A stretch of 64,000 nt of DNA from an uncultured archaeon (GCA_902384455.1 CABMCB010000059.1:1-64000), one strand, 5' to 3'; shown: positions 45,120 to 52,743, counted from the first letter of the stretch. Notes: generated from the letters alone by a model not told the origin. Program-made: numbers and translations.

Positions 45120-45773
45120 TTACTCCGCTGAAATCTGGAACTGGAACAAGCTAGCAGTGTTCGTTGCATCGCTTGTGCCGAACGTTGCGCGAACTAGCAA
45201 CCCAAACGGGTAGCTGTTCACTGCGGTCGGTGCGAAGTTGATACCTGCAATCGTGTTCTGTAGGATGACAGATGCTGCGGTGCCAGCCTGGTTCAAGAAC
45301 GCGCCACCGACCATGCCGGTGTAGTATCCGCTCACAAGACCGGATGCTGAATCGCCGAATAGAACGGCGTCAAGCAACCAACCTTCTGCGTTCGCGAACT
45401 TCGGTGCTGCTGCGCCCAACGAAGCGATGACCACGTAGGTCGGTGCTGCTTCGGTGTTCGTGTTAGCCACGAGTTCGATGTTCACGGTACCTGACGGGTC
45501 TCCCGAGTCAGAACCGTATGTTCCTGCTGCAGTCACGTAAAACTTCTGTGCGTTCAAGCGGTTTGCGCCTGGAACACGAAGCTGACCAACTGCGCTTGTT
45601 GCTGACGGAACCGCGCCCTGTTGTAGGGAATCTGCTGCCGCGTTCACGCCTGAGTTCGACGATGCCCAACCCGGACGGCCAGGAAGGTCGGAGAAGTACT
45701 TCGCTCCGGTTCCGGTTCCGCCGACGGTTGATGGTGCCGCGCCGTTTACTAGATATTCTGCAATTACACCCAT
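45120..45773 (-). CDS. Virion decoration/structural-like protein
   Basis: 217 residues, Gly/Ala/Thr-rich beta protein (AAPTYVVIASLGAAAPKFAN ... FGTSDATNTASLFQFQISAE). AAGGAG ribosome site. Composition like capsid decoration proteins, and similar in style to 55280-55954. Confidence 0.5.
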   Translation of the reverse strand: MGVIAEYLVNGAAPSTVGGTGTGAKYFSDLPGRPGWASSNSGVNAAADSLQQGAVPSATSAVGQLRVPGANRLNAQKFYVTAAGTYGSDSGDPSGTVNIELVANTNTEAAPTYVVIASLGAAAPKFANAEGWLLDAVLFGDSASGLVSGYYTGMVGGAFLNQAGTAASVILQNTIAGINFAPTAVNSYPFGLLVRATFGTSDATNTASLFQFQISAE

Positions 45774-45843
45774 TTTGTTTCTCCTTTATGTACGAGATAC
45801 ATACGCTGCCGGTTCAAGCCCGGTATACGTGCCTGCTCCCGCT

Positions 45844-45921
45844 TTAATAGATTACGTTTGAGCGCAATCTAAACTTGTTAGGTCCTGCTGTTCTGCGGAG
45901 CCTGACCTGTGTCTGTGCCAT
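45844..45921 (-). CDS. Possible 25-residue basic peptide
   Basis: ATG with AAGGTGA 7 nt upstream; basic sequence MAQTQVRLRRTAGPNKFRLR. Too short for certainty. Confidence 0.3.
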   Translation of the reverse strand: MAQTQVRLRRTAGPNKFRLRSNVIY

Positions 45922-45932
45922 CTTGAATCACC

Positions 45933-46007
45933 TTATCCTAATGGAATCTCAGTCCACAGTAGTGGCGGGGTTTCTGCCTTACGTTTATTAAGAAGTTCTA
46001 TTGTCAT
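45933..46007 (-). CDS. Possible 24-residue peptide
   Basis: ATG just after the spike gene stop, MTIELLNKRKAETPPLLWTE; weak ribosome site. Together with the previous peptide it fills a 237-bp gap, which otherwise holds nothing I can identify. Confidence 0.25.
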   Translation of the reverse strand: MTIELLNKRKAETPPLLWTEIPLG

Positions 46008-46010
46008 CTT

Positions 46011-47612
46011 TTATCCCAGACAAATCCAAGTGATAATTACGGTGTCCGCCACAATGGGCGTTCCTACAAATGTGATAACTAAAGTAGTGGTAGTCGTTGA
46101 TTCTTCGATTGTTGTCAGGGGTTGTGTTCCACCCTGCTGTTTAGCAATAGCAAATGGGGCGACAGCGAATGCGCCATTTTTGAAAGTCAACGTAGTCGTT
46201 GGATTGGGCGCTGGTGCAGTACCTACGGTAACAGTAATCTGCCCACGAGTATCTGTGCTCCCCGAAGTAACTGCAACAGACGCCCCGGTACCCCATCCAG
46301 AAAGAACAAAATCACCAGCAACAAGAGACGTACCCTTTGTCGCCAATATCCGACGAAGCGTACCGTCGTTCAAACTTACATTGAAATTATAAGAAGTCGC
46401 ATTATTGACATAACGAGCAAAAGAAGCATCGGTGACAATTTGTCCTGTACTTGTCGTATCGTTAACAGAATTTACAAAGGTGCCGTTACGGACAGACTCA
46501 AGAACAATATTTTTTGAAATACCTGACGCAGTTTCAGAAATTTTAATAGCGTCCCCGCCGCTTATATTACCACCAAAAGTGACACCTACAATATAAGCAC
46601 TATTAACATTTATGATATCAATTCCGTCTGTTGTCCCTGTTTCTGTCCCTACCTTCTGGCCTTCAAAATAAGTATTCAAAATACTGATATTATTCACAGA
46701 ACCGGGGCCAGACCCGAATCCGGTAGTAGAATCTATGGAAAGTAATGGTTTTCCACCAGCGGAGTGTTCAATAGCTCCACCAAGAAGAGTTATCTGGCCG
46801 CTCGTGCCGTTAATAAGCATTCCGATTGTAGTAAATCCAGAAACACCTTGTGAGCCAATAATCCAATTATTATCCCACATAAACACACTGCAACCTTCAA
46901 TATGAACATTAGAAGGCGTGGTCATCGCCGATGAAAAAACACAATTCCTCACACCACTATTAACAAATACGCGCTTAAAGTGCCCGATAGAATCGGAGCA
47001 AACGGCTGTTTGGTTTCCTTGAAAATAACAGTTTTCAAGAAACATAAATTCTTGTGTACCGTCTTGAGTACCGTTTGCTACAAGGGAACTAACGTTAGCG
47101 GAAGGACCAAGATAAAAACCACCAGAAGAAGGTAGTCCTCCCAAAGACCCGCCCACGCCGCCAACTCCTATAATTGAGCAGGCGTTGAAAACTTGAATAG
47201 CATCAACTCCACCAACTACATTCACATTAAAGCGCGTTCCTCTATCTATTAACAAAGAAACTGCTTTTGTGTTTGTAGTATCTCCGACCCTCAACTGAGA
47301 TGAGATTGTATGAACATTTGCTCCCAAGCCGCGAGCGTCAACTATTCCGCCCCCAGATGGTAAGTCAGCTATAGCGGAAGCAATCCACGCACCAGCATCC
47401 GCTCCCGACCAGCCAGCGGAATTAAGATTATCTACAAATCGAATATTAGAAATGTTTTTTGGAGCAAGCGACGTCCCAAAAGCTAAATTCCCTTGTGGAT
47501 TTCCGACTGAGTCAATCCACGCAATAGGACCGCCACCGCGAACCCGGAGTTGAAGAAAATCTTCTCCCGACGATGTTTCCCAATTATTTTGTGTGGTAGC
47601 CGCCGAATTCAC
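46011..47612 (-). CDS. Tail spike-like protein, right-handed beta-helix
   Basis: 533 residues. The centre has many short beta/turn repeats with N, G and S (FLENCYFQGNQTAVCSDS, VRNCVFSSAMTTPSNVHIEG, INVNSAYIVGVTFGG) typical of parallel beta-helix depolymerase/tailspike proteins. N-terminal GGGIVDARGLGANVH is the start of a pectate-lyase-like helix. Coding DNA is markedly AT-richer than the rest of the late operon, so it may be horizontally acquired. Would recognise or cleave host glycans. Confidence 0.65.
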   Translation of the reverse strand: MNSAATTQNNWETSSGEDFLQLRVRGGGPIAWIDSVGNPQGNLAFGTSLAPKNISNIRFVDNLNSAGWSGADAGAWIASAIADLPSGGGIVDARGLGANVHTISSQLRVGDTTNTKAVSLLIDRGTRFNVNVVGGVDAIQVFNACSIIGVGGVGGSLGGLPSSGGFYLGPSANVSSLVANGTQDGTQEFMFLENCYFQGNQTAVCSDSIGHFKRVFVNSGVRNCVFSSAMTTPSNVHIEGCSVFMWDNNWIIGSQGVSGFTTIGMLINGTSGQITLLGGAIEHSAGGKPLLSIDSTTGFGSGPGSVNNISILNTYFEGQKVGTETGTTDGIDIINVNSAYIVGVTFGGNISGGDAIKISETASGISKNIVLESVRNGTFVNSVNDTTSTGQIVTDASFARYVNNATSYNFNVSLNDGTLRRILATKGTSLVAGDFVLSGWGTGASVAVTSGSTDTRGQITVTVGTAPAPNPTTTLTFKNGAFAVAPFAIAKQQGGTQPLTTIEESTTTTTLVITFVGTPIVADTVIITWICLG

Positions 47613-47692
47613 CGCAATCTCCCTTTATAAAGACAACCACAGTCACAATGTCGTTTTTAATAGCATCACATATTATTAGCTTATGCAAACTC

Positions 47693-48406
47693 TTAATACT
47701 TTACAAATAATCGCGCCACGACAGTTCCAACAGTAGGTGTTGTGTTTGTCCAACCAAATGCTAGTGCTCTGAGAGGGAAGAAAAGATTATTTATAAGTGT
47801 CCCTGATCCTTGTCCACTCAAAGGGCTAGACTCTGAACCGAAACGCCAAGACCCCCAAACATTAGCAGGCATACCAGTAGCAAAATTCAACCCGTTTAAT
47901 AGAGGCGTCGTTCCGTCCTCCGCATATACATATTGAAGGATATTTGCAGCTTGAGTAGGGTTAGCATAAATTACTGCTTCTTTTGCCCCGCGCATATCTA
48001 TCGTGTTTGTATTTACAGTGGTACCACTTGCTGGCAGCGTGATGGCGTTCGCTCCTAATTCAACAGGAGAGTATATTGCCGCAGCGCCAAAAACAGGGGC
48101 GTCATAACCAATGACATTAACAGACACAATGCCCGTGCCGACAAAATTAGTTATATTTACTCTTACCGCAGTTATTGATGAAGATGGGCGAAATACGTAA
48201 TCAGAAAGCTGAGTGCGTGGCCCAAAAAGACCAGCGGAAGTCCACGTAGTGCCATCGGTAGAGGTATCCGCTTGAATAGACAATCCTGTCACAGTGGCGG
48301 GAGAAATCCATTGAATCTTATAAAACGATACCGCAGCGGGAACCGGAATTGAGGGATTCGCGCCAACACCAGAAAGACTAACCTGTGAACTAAAAATTTG
48401 AGCCAT
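47693..48406 (-). CDS. Virion protein, AT-rich, unknown
   Basis: 237 residues of beta-rich sequence (VSFYKIQWISPATVTGLSIQA ... TAVRVNITNFVGTG). Shares the low-GC composition of the spike gene, so both probably arrived together. Confidence 0.5.
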   Translation of the reverse strand: MAQIFSSQVSLSGVGANPSIPVPAAVSFYKIQWISPATVTGLSIQADTSTDGTTWTSAGLFGPRTQLSDYVFRPSSSITAVRVNITNFVGTGIVSVNVIGYDAPVFGAAAIYSPVELGANAITLPASGTTVNTNTIDMRGAKEAVIYANPTQAANILQYVYAEDGTTPLLNGLNFATGMPANVWGSWRFGSESSPLSGQGSGTLINNLFFPLRALAFGWTNTTPTVGTVVARLFVKY

Positions 48407-48407
48407 C

Positions 48408-48623
48408 TTATCTCCAAACCCATCCGCATCGCGGGCACACTACTTCTGTTCCTGTTTTCTTTCTTAAACCAAAACTGTTCTGATTCTTCACGAAGCTGCT
48501 GTTGAAATACAGGTTCGCGTCTTTCACTTTCGGCACGTCATAGATGTTCGTGCCCTGCACCGCTCTCGACGTGTTCGGAGTCGTAGCGGTTATCGTTCTG
48601 CTATCAATTACTGACGATGCCAT
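48408..48623 (-). CDS. Small protein ending in CPRCGWVWR
   Basis: 71 residues with a C-terminal CxxC motif nearly identical to that of the neighbouring 38-residue gene (CPACGWIWR). Possibly a truncated zinc ribbon; function unknown. Confidence 0.5.
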   Translation of the reverse strand: MASSVIDSRTITATTPNTSRAVQGTNIYDVPKVKDANLYFNSSFVKNQNSFGLRKKTGTEVVCPRCGWVWR

Positions 48624-48624
48624 G

Positions 48625-48741
48625 CTACCTCCAAATCCAGCCGCAGGCCGGACACTTTACTTCGGCCATCGGGTCGCGCTTTTCGAGCGGACGACGACAG
48701 CGACCACACAAACGTGTTGCCACAAAACGAAAAAGGCTCAT
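48625..48741 (-). CDS. 38-residue zinc protein
   Basis: CGRCRRPLEKRD ... VKCPACGWIWR gives two CxxC pairs, a complete zinc ribbon. GGAGG precedes the ATG. Its C-terminus is duplicated in the next gene. Missed by length cut-offs. Confidence 0.6.
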   Translation of the reverse strand: MSLFRFVATRLCGRCRRPLEKRDPMAEVKCPACGWIWR

Positions 48742-48761
48742 AGAGCCTCCGCAGTTTCGGT

Positions 48762-49133
48762 TTAGCTACCTACTGCGACACCTTGGTAGGTCAAGTTGTA
48801 GTGGATGTTTCCGCCAGCGTTGCGCACTTGAAGAATGTCAAACTGTGACGGATTTGAGAACGCGTCTGCGAAGATTGCAGCGGTCGATGAGGCAGAGGTA
48901 AGGCGAGATAGAAATACACCAACGCGGGTTCCGTTTGTTGCGGACACGGCTGGCTTGTGCACAGCACCGGCGGAGTCAACGTTCACGAGAACGGAACCGC
49001 TCTGGCTGATGATTTGTAGAAGGTCGAGGTTCTGAGCACCGACTCCCTGCGTAGGAAGCTGCGGCCATGCGGTCGCGACGGTCGAACCGCCCTGTGAACT
49101 ATTCTGTTCATACAACGCTTGTGATGTAGCCAT
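48762..49133 (-). CDS. Small virion-like protein
   Basis: 123 residues from ATG 49133: MATSQALYEQNSSQGGSTVA, then beta strands (VLVNVDSAGAVHKPAVSATN). Style of trimeric tail or fibre tip proteins. First gene after the tRNA-operon terminator. Confidence 0.5.
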   Translation of the reverse strand: MATSQALYEQNSSQGGSTVATAWPQLPTQGVGAQNLDLLQIISQSGSVLVNVDSAGAVHKPAVSATNGTRVGVFLSRLTSASSTAAIFADAFSNPSQFDILQVRNAGGNIHYNLTYQGVAVGS

Positions 49134-49148
49134 GTTGCTCCTGAAATG

Positions 49149-49175
49149 AAAAAGCCCCACTCGTCTGAGTGAGGC
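49149..49175 (-). terminator. Intrinsic terminator of the tRNA operon
   Basis: On the minus strand: GCCTCACTC, loop AGAC, GAGTGGGGC, then TTTTTC. A 9-bp stem with one G-T pair and a T-run, placed after the last tRNA and before the first late gene. Confidence 0.75.
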
Positions 49176-49191
49176 TGAAATTGGTACGAAC

Positions 49192-49293
49192 TAGTTGCGA
49201 TGAGAACGCCGTGTATGCTCGGTAGCTCAACGTACGTGGGCCGCTCCTAGGGTTCGCTCCCGGGTCTCTCCGCGAGACGTGGCGGCACAACTA
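49192..49293 (-). ncRNA. Structured RNA element before the operon terminator
   Basis: Closed by TAGTTG/CAACTA (49288-49293 with 49192-49197) and, inside, GCCG/CGGC, with several GC-rich hairpins (e.g. GTCTC/GAGAC). On the opposite strand it has T-loop-like GGGTTCGCTCCC and D-loop-like spelling, but no cloverleaf fits on either strand. Function unknown. Confidence 0.35.
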
Positions 49294-49309
49294 TTCCTTC
49301 ATGAAATTT

Positions 49310-49387
49310 TGGTCGGAGAAGAAAGATTTGAACTTTCGTTCTCTGCTTTCCGAAAGCAGCGGGAACTCCAGGCTTCCCCATTCCCCG
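49310..49387 (-). tRNA. tRNA-Pro(CGG)
   Basis: Complete cloverleaf: acceptor CGGGGAA/TTCTCCG, loop TTCGGAA (anticodon CGG), T-arm GAAAG-TTCAAAT-CTTTC, discriminator A and encoded CCA. Last tRNA of the operon. Confidence 0.9.
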
Positions 49388-49394
49388 ACTGGTG

Positions 49395-49694
49395 TTACGA
49401 CAAATTTTTTGTAATCTTCGGCATCAGCGCGGACTGCTTGAATCTCTGTCCGCCAAAAGAAACGATGTTCATGTCCGGGGTCGGGTCGCTTGCGCCCCAG
49501 TTGAAGATGACCACTTCGTGCTGCTTGGCCTTGTCCAAGAGTTCCGCGAAATCCGCCGGATGAATGTATGTCACTTCACCAGGTAGACCATAGCCTCGGT
49601 GAAGCTGAGCAATCACTGCTCTTGCTTCATCGAGTTCTTTTTTGTACCAGGTCAGTTCTGCTTCTGCTGCCTGGGCCATGCGGACAAGACTCAT
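49395..49694 (-). CDS. Hypothetical protein in tRNA operon
   Basis: 99 residues from ATG 49694 with AAAAGGACC upstream. N-terminal coiled coil (AEAELTWYKKELDEARAVIAQL), then an alpha/beta part (HEVVIFNWGASDPTPDMN). Unknown function. Confidence 0.6.
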   Translation of the reverse strand: MSLVRMAQAAEAELTWYKKELDEARAVIAQLHRGYGLPGEVTYIHPADFAELLDKAKQHEVVIFNWGASDPTPDMNIVSFGGQRFKQSALMPKITKNLS

Positions 49695-49711
49695 ATTGGT
49701 CCTTTTGAAAA

Positions 49712-49785
49712 TGGTCGAGAATGCTGGAATCGAACCAACCCCACATGCTCCCAAAGCACGCGTGCGGCCACAACACTTATTCTCG
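49712..49785 (-). tRNA. tRNA-Pro(TGG)
   Basis: Acceptor CGAGAAT/ATTCTCG, anticodon loop TTTGGGA, T-arm GTTGG-TTCGATT-CCAGC, A73, encoded CCA. Confidence 0.9.
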
Positions 49786-49792
49786 ACTAAAC

Positions 49793-50209
49793 TTACGGCA
49801 AAATCTTTTTCTCAATCGCTGCAACCGTGATTGCGCGATAGTGGTCACCGGATGCGGCCTTCGCACCGTGGTCCGGCTGAATCCATTCCAACCAGCGGTT
49901 CATCGCTCTGCCCCACAGATGACCCTTCAGCTTTGCGCGATACGCGTGTGCTGAAATTGTTTCACCGGGCATGCCGTTGAACGCGAGCACGTTGATGAAC
50001 TGGTCAAACGCCACTAGCACTCTGTGCAAGTATGACTCACGCGATGCACGCTGCTCGGCGTGTGCTTCGTCTTCTGCTGTGAATGGCTTCTCAATGTCGA
50101 AGTGTCCTTCGACGGCGGCGCGGATAGATGTCATCACCAAACCCATTGCAACTAAACCAGCAATAGAACCTGCGATTATCTTTCCTGCTAGAAGCAATCC
50201 GTGTAGCAT
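49793..50209 (-). CDS. Conserved phage membrane protein of unknown function
   Basis: 138 residues: N-terminal hydrophobic segment (KIIAGSIAGLVAMGLVM), then FDQFINVLAFNGMPGETISAHAYRAKLKG, a stretch I recognise from many uncharacterised phage proteins (INV-x2-x-G-x-P-x-ETIS-x-RA). GGAGAA site upstream. A lysis-related role has been suggested for such neighbours elsewhere; not shown here. Confidence 0.6.
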   Translation of the reverse strand: MLHGLLLAGKIIAGSIAGLVAMGLVMTSIRAAVEGHFDIEKPFTAEDEAHAEQRASRESYLHRVLVAFDQFINVLAFNGMPGETISAHAYRAKLKGHLWGRAMNRWLEWIQPDHGAKAASGDHYRAITVAAIEKKILP

Positions 50210-50223
50210 TGTTCTCCAAAATT

Positions 50224-50298
50224 TGGTTCGGGCGGCACGACTCGAACGTGCATTAACTGGGTCAGAGCCAGTGTTCCTGCCAATTGAAAGACATCCGA
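50224..50298 (-). tRNA. tRNA-Gln(CTG)
   Basis: Acceptor TCGGATG/CGCCCGA with one A5-C68 mismatch, anticodon loop CTCTGAC, T-arm GCACG-TTCGAGT-CGTGC, A73, encoded CCA. Confidence 0.88.
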
Positions 50299-50368
50299 AC
50301 AGGGCCTACAATTCCGGGCCTTACATCAGGTTCTGAGGCCTAATGCCTGGAAATCTAGGCTTAAAGCT

Positions 50369-50443
50369 TGGTTGGGGCGAGTGGACTCGAACCACTATTA
50401 GAAGTTTCAAAGACTTCCTTCCTGCCAATTGAAAGACATCCCA
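50369..50443 (-). tRNA. tRNA-Gln(TTG)
   Basis: Acceptor TGGGATG/CGCCCCA with the same A5-C68 mismatch as the other Gln tRNA, loop CTTTGAA, A73, encoded CCA. The D-arm is identical to the CTG copy, so one derives from the other. Confidence 0.88.
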
Positions 50444-50451
50444 ACGGAAAT

Positions 50452-50667
50452 TTACGGGAGCGGCGACTTCTGTAGATACATCGCCAAACCCAGTATAGCC
50501 GACGCGGCGGAGCCGATTGCGGCCATGATGAGAACATTATGAATGCCAACACCGGGTCGTAGGTTAAAACTCTGTGGCGCGATTCCTATCGCGGAGAAAG
50601 CGTTAATGACACCGCCTGCTGCTCCGCTAATCATCGCTGCCAACAGTCCCTTGGACCAGGGCTTCAT
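50452..50667 (-). CDS. Two-span membrane protein, holin-like
   Basis: 71 residues with two hydrophobic segments (LLAAMISGAAGGVINAF and VLIMAAIGSAASAILGLAMYL) joined by a short loop, and a basic N-terminus; AGGAG 4 nt upstream. Size and topology fit class II holins. Confidence 0.55.
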   Translation of the reverse strand: MKPWSKGLLAAMISGAAGGVINAFSAIGIAPQSFNLRPGVGIHNVLIMAAIGSAASAILGLAMYLQKSPLP

Positions 50668-50681
50668 AGTGCTCCTAAAAT

Positions 50682-50755
50682 TGGACCGCCCGAGTGGAGT
50701 CGAACCACTGGTGCCTCTTTTGCAGAGAGGTAGCTTGCCGTTTGCCGACGAGCGG
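50682..50755 (-). tRNA. tRNA-Cys(GCA)
   Basis: Acceptor CCGCTCG/CGGGCGG, anticodon loop CTGCAAA, T-arm AGTGG-TTCGACT-CCACT, T73, encoded CCA. One base separates it from the next tRNA. Confidence 0.88.
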
Positions 50756-50756
50756 T

Positions 50757-50843
50757 TGGCGGATGATGAAGGAATCGAACCCTCTCTACCTTTCAGTAGG
50801 CACAGTTTTCAAGACTGCTAGCCCCCATGGACTGCAATCATCC
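50757..50843 (-). tRNA. tRNA-Ser(TGA)
   Basis: Type II tRNA: acceptor GGATGAT/ATCATCC, loop CTTGAAA, long variable arm CCTAC-TGAAA-GGTAG, G73, encoded CCA. Confidence 0.9.
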
Positions 50844-50852
50844 GTAAAATTT

Positions 50853-50940
50853 TGGCGGAAGGTAAGTGAATCGAACACTTACAACCTTTCGGTTGACTTA
50901 GGTTTAGCAAACCTATACGTTGCCTTTCCGTCAACCTTCC
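50853..50940 (-). tRNA. tRNA-Ser(GCT)
   Basis: Type II: acceptor GGAAGGT/ACCTTCC, anticodon stem TAGGT/ACCTA with loop TTGCTAA, variable arm CAACC-GAAA-GGTTG, G73, encoded CCA. Confidence 0.9.
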
Positions 50941-50943
50941 GCG

Positions 50944-51261
50944 TTACTTCTTGTCTGCGCCGCACTCACCCATCATCACCGTCTTGATTACGTGGTGATT
51001 GGCGCAACGAACTACACATTTAGCAATTTCAGCAAGAACCGTTTCCCACTTCCGACTTGAACCTGCCGCAATCTTGAACGACTTCGTGCTCGGGTCTACG
51101 TGGTCAAACTCCAAGGCAGCTGGATGCCAAACTGTTCCGGGTGCGCAATCCACGCAACCGCTGGATAGTTTGATGGCATCGACCTTGGCGCGAAACTCAA
51201 CATACTTCCTGGCCTGATATGACCGTTGTTGTTTCCGCGATTCTTCTGTTCTGATTCTCAT
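50944..51261 (-). CDS. HNH endonuclease between RNase P RNA and tRNA-Ser
   Basis: 105 residues from ATG 51261: CVDCAPGTVWHPAALEFDHVDPSTK ... CVVRCANHHVIKT is an HNH with zinc pairs. Starts 7 bp after the end of the RNase P RNA and stops 4 bp before tRNA-Ser(GCT). Likely mobile. The longer frame would run into the RNase P RNA. Confidence 0.75.
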   Translation of the reverse strand: MRIRTEESRKQQRSYQARKYVEFRAKVDAIKLSSGCVDCAPGTVWHPAALEFDHVDPSTKSFKIAAGSSRKWETVLAEIAKCVVRCANHHVIKTVMMGECGADKK

Positions 51262-51267
51262 AAATAT

Positions 51268-51553
51268 ATTAGTGAGCGTTAGCCTGGATTCTGTATTCCG
51301 GAATACGGAATGACTATCATCCATCTTCGCCTGCTACCCGACCTTCATCACGCTCAACCAGCGCTCCGGTCCTATTTGCAGTTGCACCGATGTGGAGTGC
51401 CCAGTCTTGAATTAACTACGCTGGCCTTACCCGTACTCTCGCGAGTCCCGCAACTTCCACGGCATCGAGTTGAGATGTGTCCAGAACTTCCTCGGTCGCG
51501 TCGGCAAAGGCCGAAACTTTATAGCGCGGACCGCGATAGTCTAGCTCACTAAT
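51268..51553 (-). ncRNA. rnpB: RNase P RNA, bacterial type, 286 nt
   Basis: The catalytic RNA that trims tRNA 5' leaders. P1: ATTAGTGAGC (51553-51544) pairs perfectly with GCTCACTAAT (51277-51268). P2: GACTATC with GATAGTC. The universally conserved blocks appear in order: GAGGAAGTTCTGG (51493-51481; E. coli GAGGAAAGTCCGG), the ACTCCAC...GGTGCAACTGCAAATAGG region (51391-51371 for the second part), CGGGTAGCAGGCG, AGATGGATGATAGTC, and ACAGAATCCAGGCTA (51294-51280; E. coli ACAGAACCCGGCTTA). P4 can form between CTGGA and TCCAG. About 90 nt shorter than the E. coli RNA, so peripheral helices are trimmed. A good promoter lies directly upstream. No RNase P protein gene is visible. Confidence 0.92.
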
Positions 51554-51872
51554 CTAGTTTAACGTAACCGATGATACACAAAACCGCGACGAATGTCAAC
51601 ATAGAAATTGCGCCTGCGACAATCATCACATCGCCCGGGCTGTAAAGCCATCCCCGGAAACTGATGTAGTCCGCCAGGTATTTCAGGCTGGCGTCTGATG
51701 ACATCGTGCAATGGGTCATGTTCGTGACCTGAAACGGCCAGTCCCATCTGCCGTGATATGCGACCGGCATGAACCCGCCGTTGGCCCACATCACTAGTTT
51801 GTTCATCAAGCCGCCGCCGATATAAGAGCCGAGGCCTGCGAGCGCCCACTTCAAAAAACTTTTGCGCTTCAT
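51549..51872 (-). CDS. Membrane protein, DUF5317-like
   Basis: 107 residues. GGGLMNKLVMWANGGFMPV ... SLKYLADYISFRGWLYSPGDVMIVAG resembles the DUF5317 pattern (N-x-ANGG-x-MPV ... L-x-D ... YSxGDV). N- and C-terminal hydrophobic segments. Its 3' end contains the rnpB promoter and overlaps rnpB by 5 nt. Confidence 0.55.
   Translation of the reverse strand: MKRKSFLKWALAGLGSYIGGGLMNKLVMWANGGFMPVAYHGRWDWPFQVTNMTHCTMSSDASLKYLADYISFRGWLYSPGDVMIVAGAISMLTFVAVLCIIGYVKLD
51571..51599 (-). promoter_or_regulatory. Promoter of RNase P RNA
   Basis: Minus strand TTGACA (51599-51594), 17-nt spacer, TATCAT (51576-51571). Predicted start about 51564, ten bases before P1 of the RNase P RNA. It lies inside the membrane protein coding sequence. 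Confidence 0.8.
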
Positions 51873-52636
51873 GACGCCGCTTCGGCCTTCGACACATCCG
51901 CTCGGATGTGACTGATAGGCACCGCGATTGTCGGTGTGGTCGTTCCATCGTAACCGCCGATGACCAACCCGATAATTCTGTGCGTCTTTTCGCTTACGAT
52001 TGCGCTGCCGGATGCGCCGTGCGAATCAAACTGCTGCACGAGCATCATGCCGTGAACCGCTGAGCCAGCCGGAGCGATAACGCTCGCGACACTGCCTCTC
52101 GTCATCTGCTTCGTCATCTTCTCACCGAGTGAGAAATTGACATCCACAGTTGCGTCACCAACGGCGACATCTGATTCGTCGCCCAGTTCGATGACTGGAA
52201 TCTTCGCGTCGGTCTTCATGTAGTAGACCGCGTAGTCTTGGTACTCGACGCCGTCTTCATTCGGCTCAATCACTTCGGCCTTCAGAAGCTTCACGGGCGT
52301 CTTCTCCGTGCCGACGTTGTCGGACACCGAGTAAACCAAACCCTTCGGCAAATCTTCCGGATTGCCCTCGGCGGTGCAGTGCCCTGCACCAATCAATTCG
52401 TAACCGCCAGCGACCTTCTTGAACGCGGTGACCGTGCACAAGAAGTGCGTCACGTCGTGGTCGTTCTTGATTACGCCGTCGTCCGTCTCTATTTCCGCGC
52501 CAGCAGGCAGCGTACCATAGAGCGCCATGCTCGCTTGGTAAACTTTACCGTCGAAGCCGCGAGGTGTCTTCACATCCGCGAACGCCGACGAACAAACCAA
52601 AATCAAAGCCGCTACGAGAGAGAAAATCTTTCTCAT
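51869..52636 (-). CDS. Secreted trypsin-like serine protease
   Basis: 255 residues: signal peptide (KIFSLVAALILVCSSAFA), then chymotrypsin-fold motifs: His in LIGAGHCTAEG (near residue 97), Asp in VEYQDYAVYYMK, Ser in DSHGASGSAIVS. Complete triad. Would act in the periplasm or outside the cell. Unusual cargo for a tRNA operon. Overlaps the next gene by 4 bp. Confidence 0.75.
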   Translation of the reverse strand: MRKIFSLVAALILVCSSAFADVKTPRGFDGKVYQASMALYGTLPAGAEIETDDGVIKNDHDVTHFLCTVTAFKKVAGGYELIGAGHCTAEGNPEDLPKGLVYSVSDNVGTEKTPVKLLKAEVIEPNEDGVEYQDYAVYYMKTDAKIPVIELGDESDVAVGDATVDVNFSLGEKMTKQMTRGSVASVIAPAGSAVHGMMLVQQFDSHGASGSAIVSEKTHRIIGLVIGGYDGTTTPTIAVPISHIRADVSKAEAAS

Positions 52637-52663
52637 CTACATTTGCCCGTCAGACACGCCTTG

Positions 52664-52710
52664 GCAGAGCACCGGTGTCAGACATGCGCCGTTCCAATTG
52701 GACCCTCTGC
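52664..52710 (-). ncRNA. Short hairpin element, tRNA-remnant-like
   Basis: GCAGAG (52664-52669, plus) pairs with CTCTGC (52705-52710); between them sit a perfect TCCAATTGGA palindrome and TGTCTGACAC. Resembles D-arm and anticodon-arm spelling but lacks a T-arm. Possibly a decayed tRNA. The rest of the 52637-52743 gap holds nothing else. Confidence 0.25.
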
Positions 52711-52743
52711 TCGGCGAACATCAGCAAATCAGCTATTAAGTTT

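Noticed and set aside
45800-45840. Plus-strand GCCGG-TTCAAGC-CCGGT, resembling a tRNA T-arm
   Set aside because: No D-arm, anticodon arm or acceptor partner nearby; at best a tiny tRNA remnant in a spacer.
49205-49290. Possible plus-strand tRNA in the terminal spacer
   Set aside because: The acceptor needs two G-T pairs, the T-stem fails and no D-arm or anticodon can be placed; treated as a structured element of unknown class.
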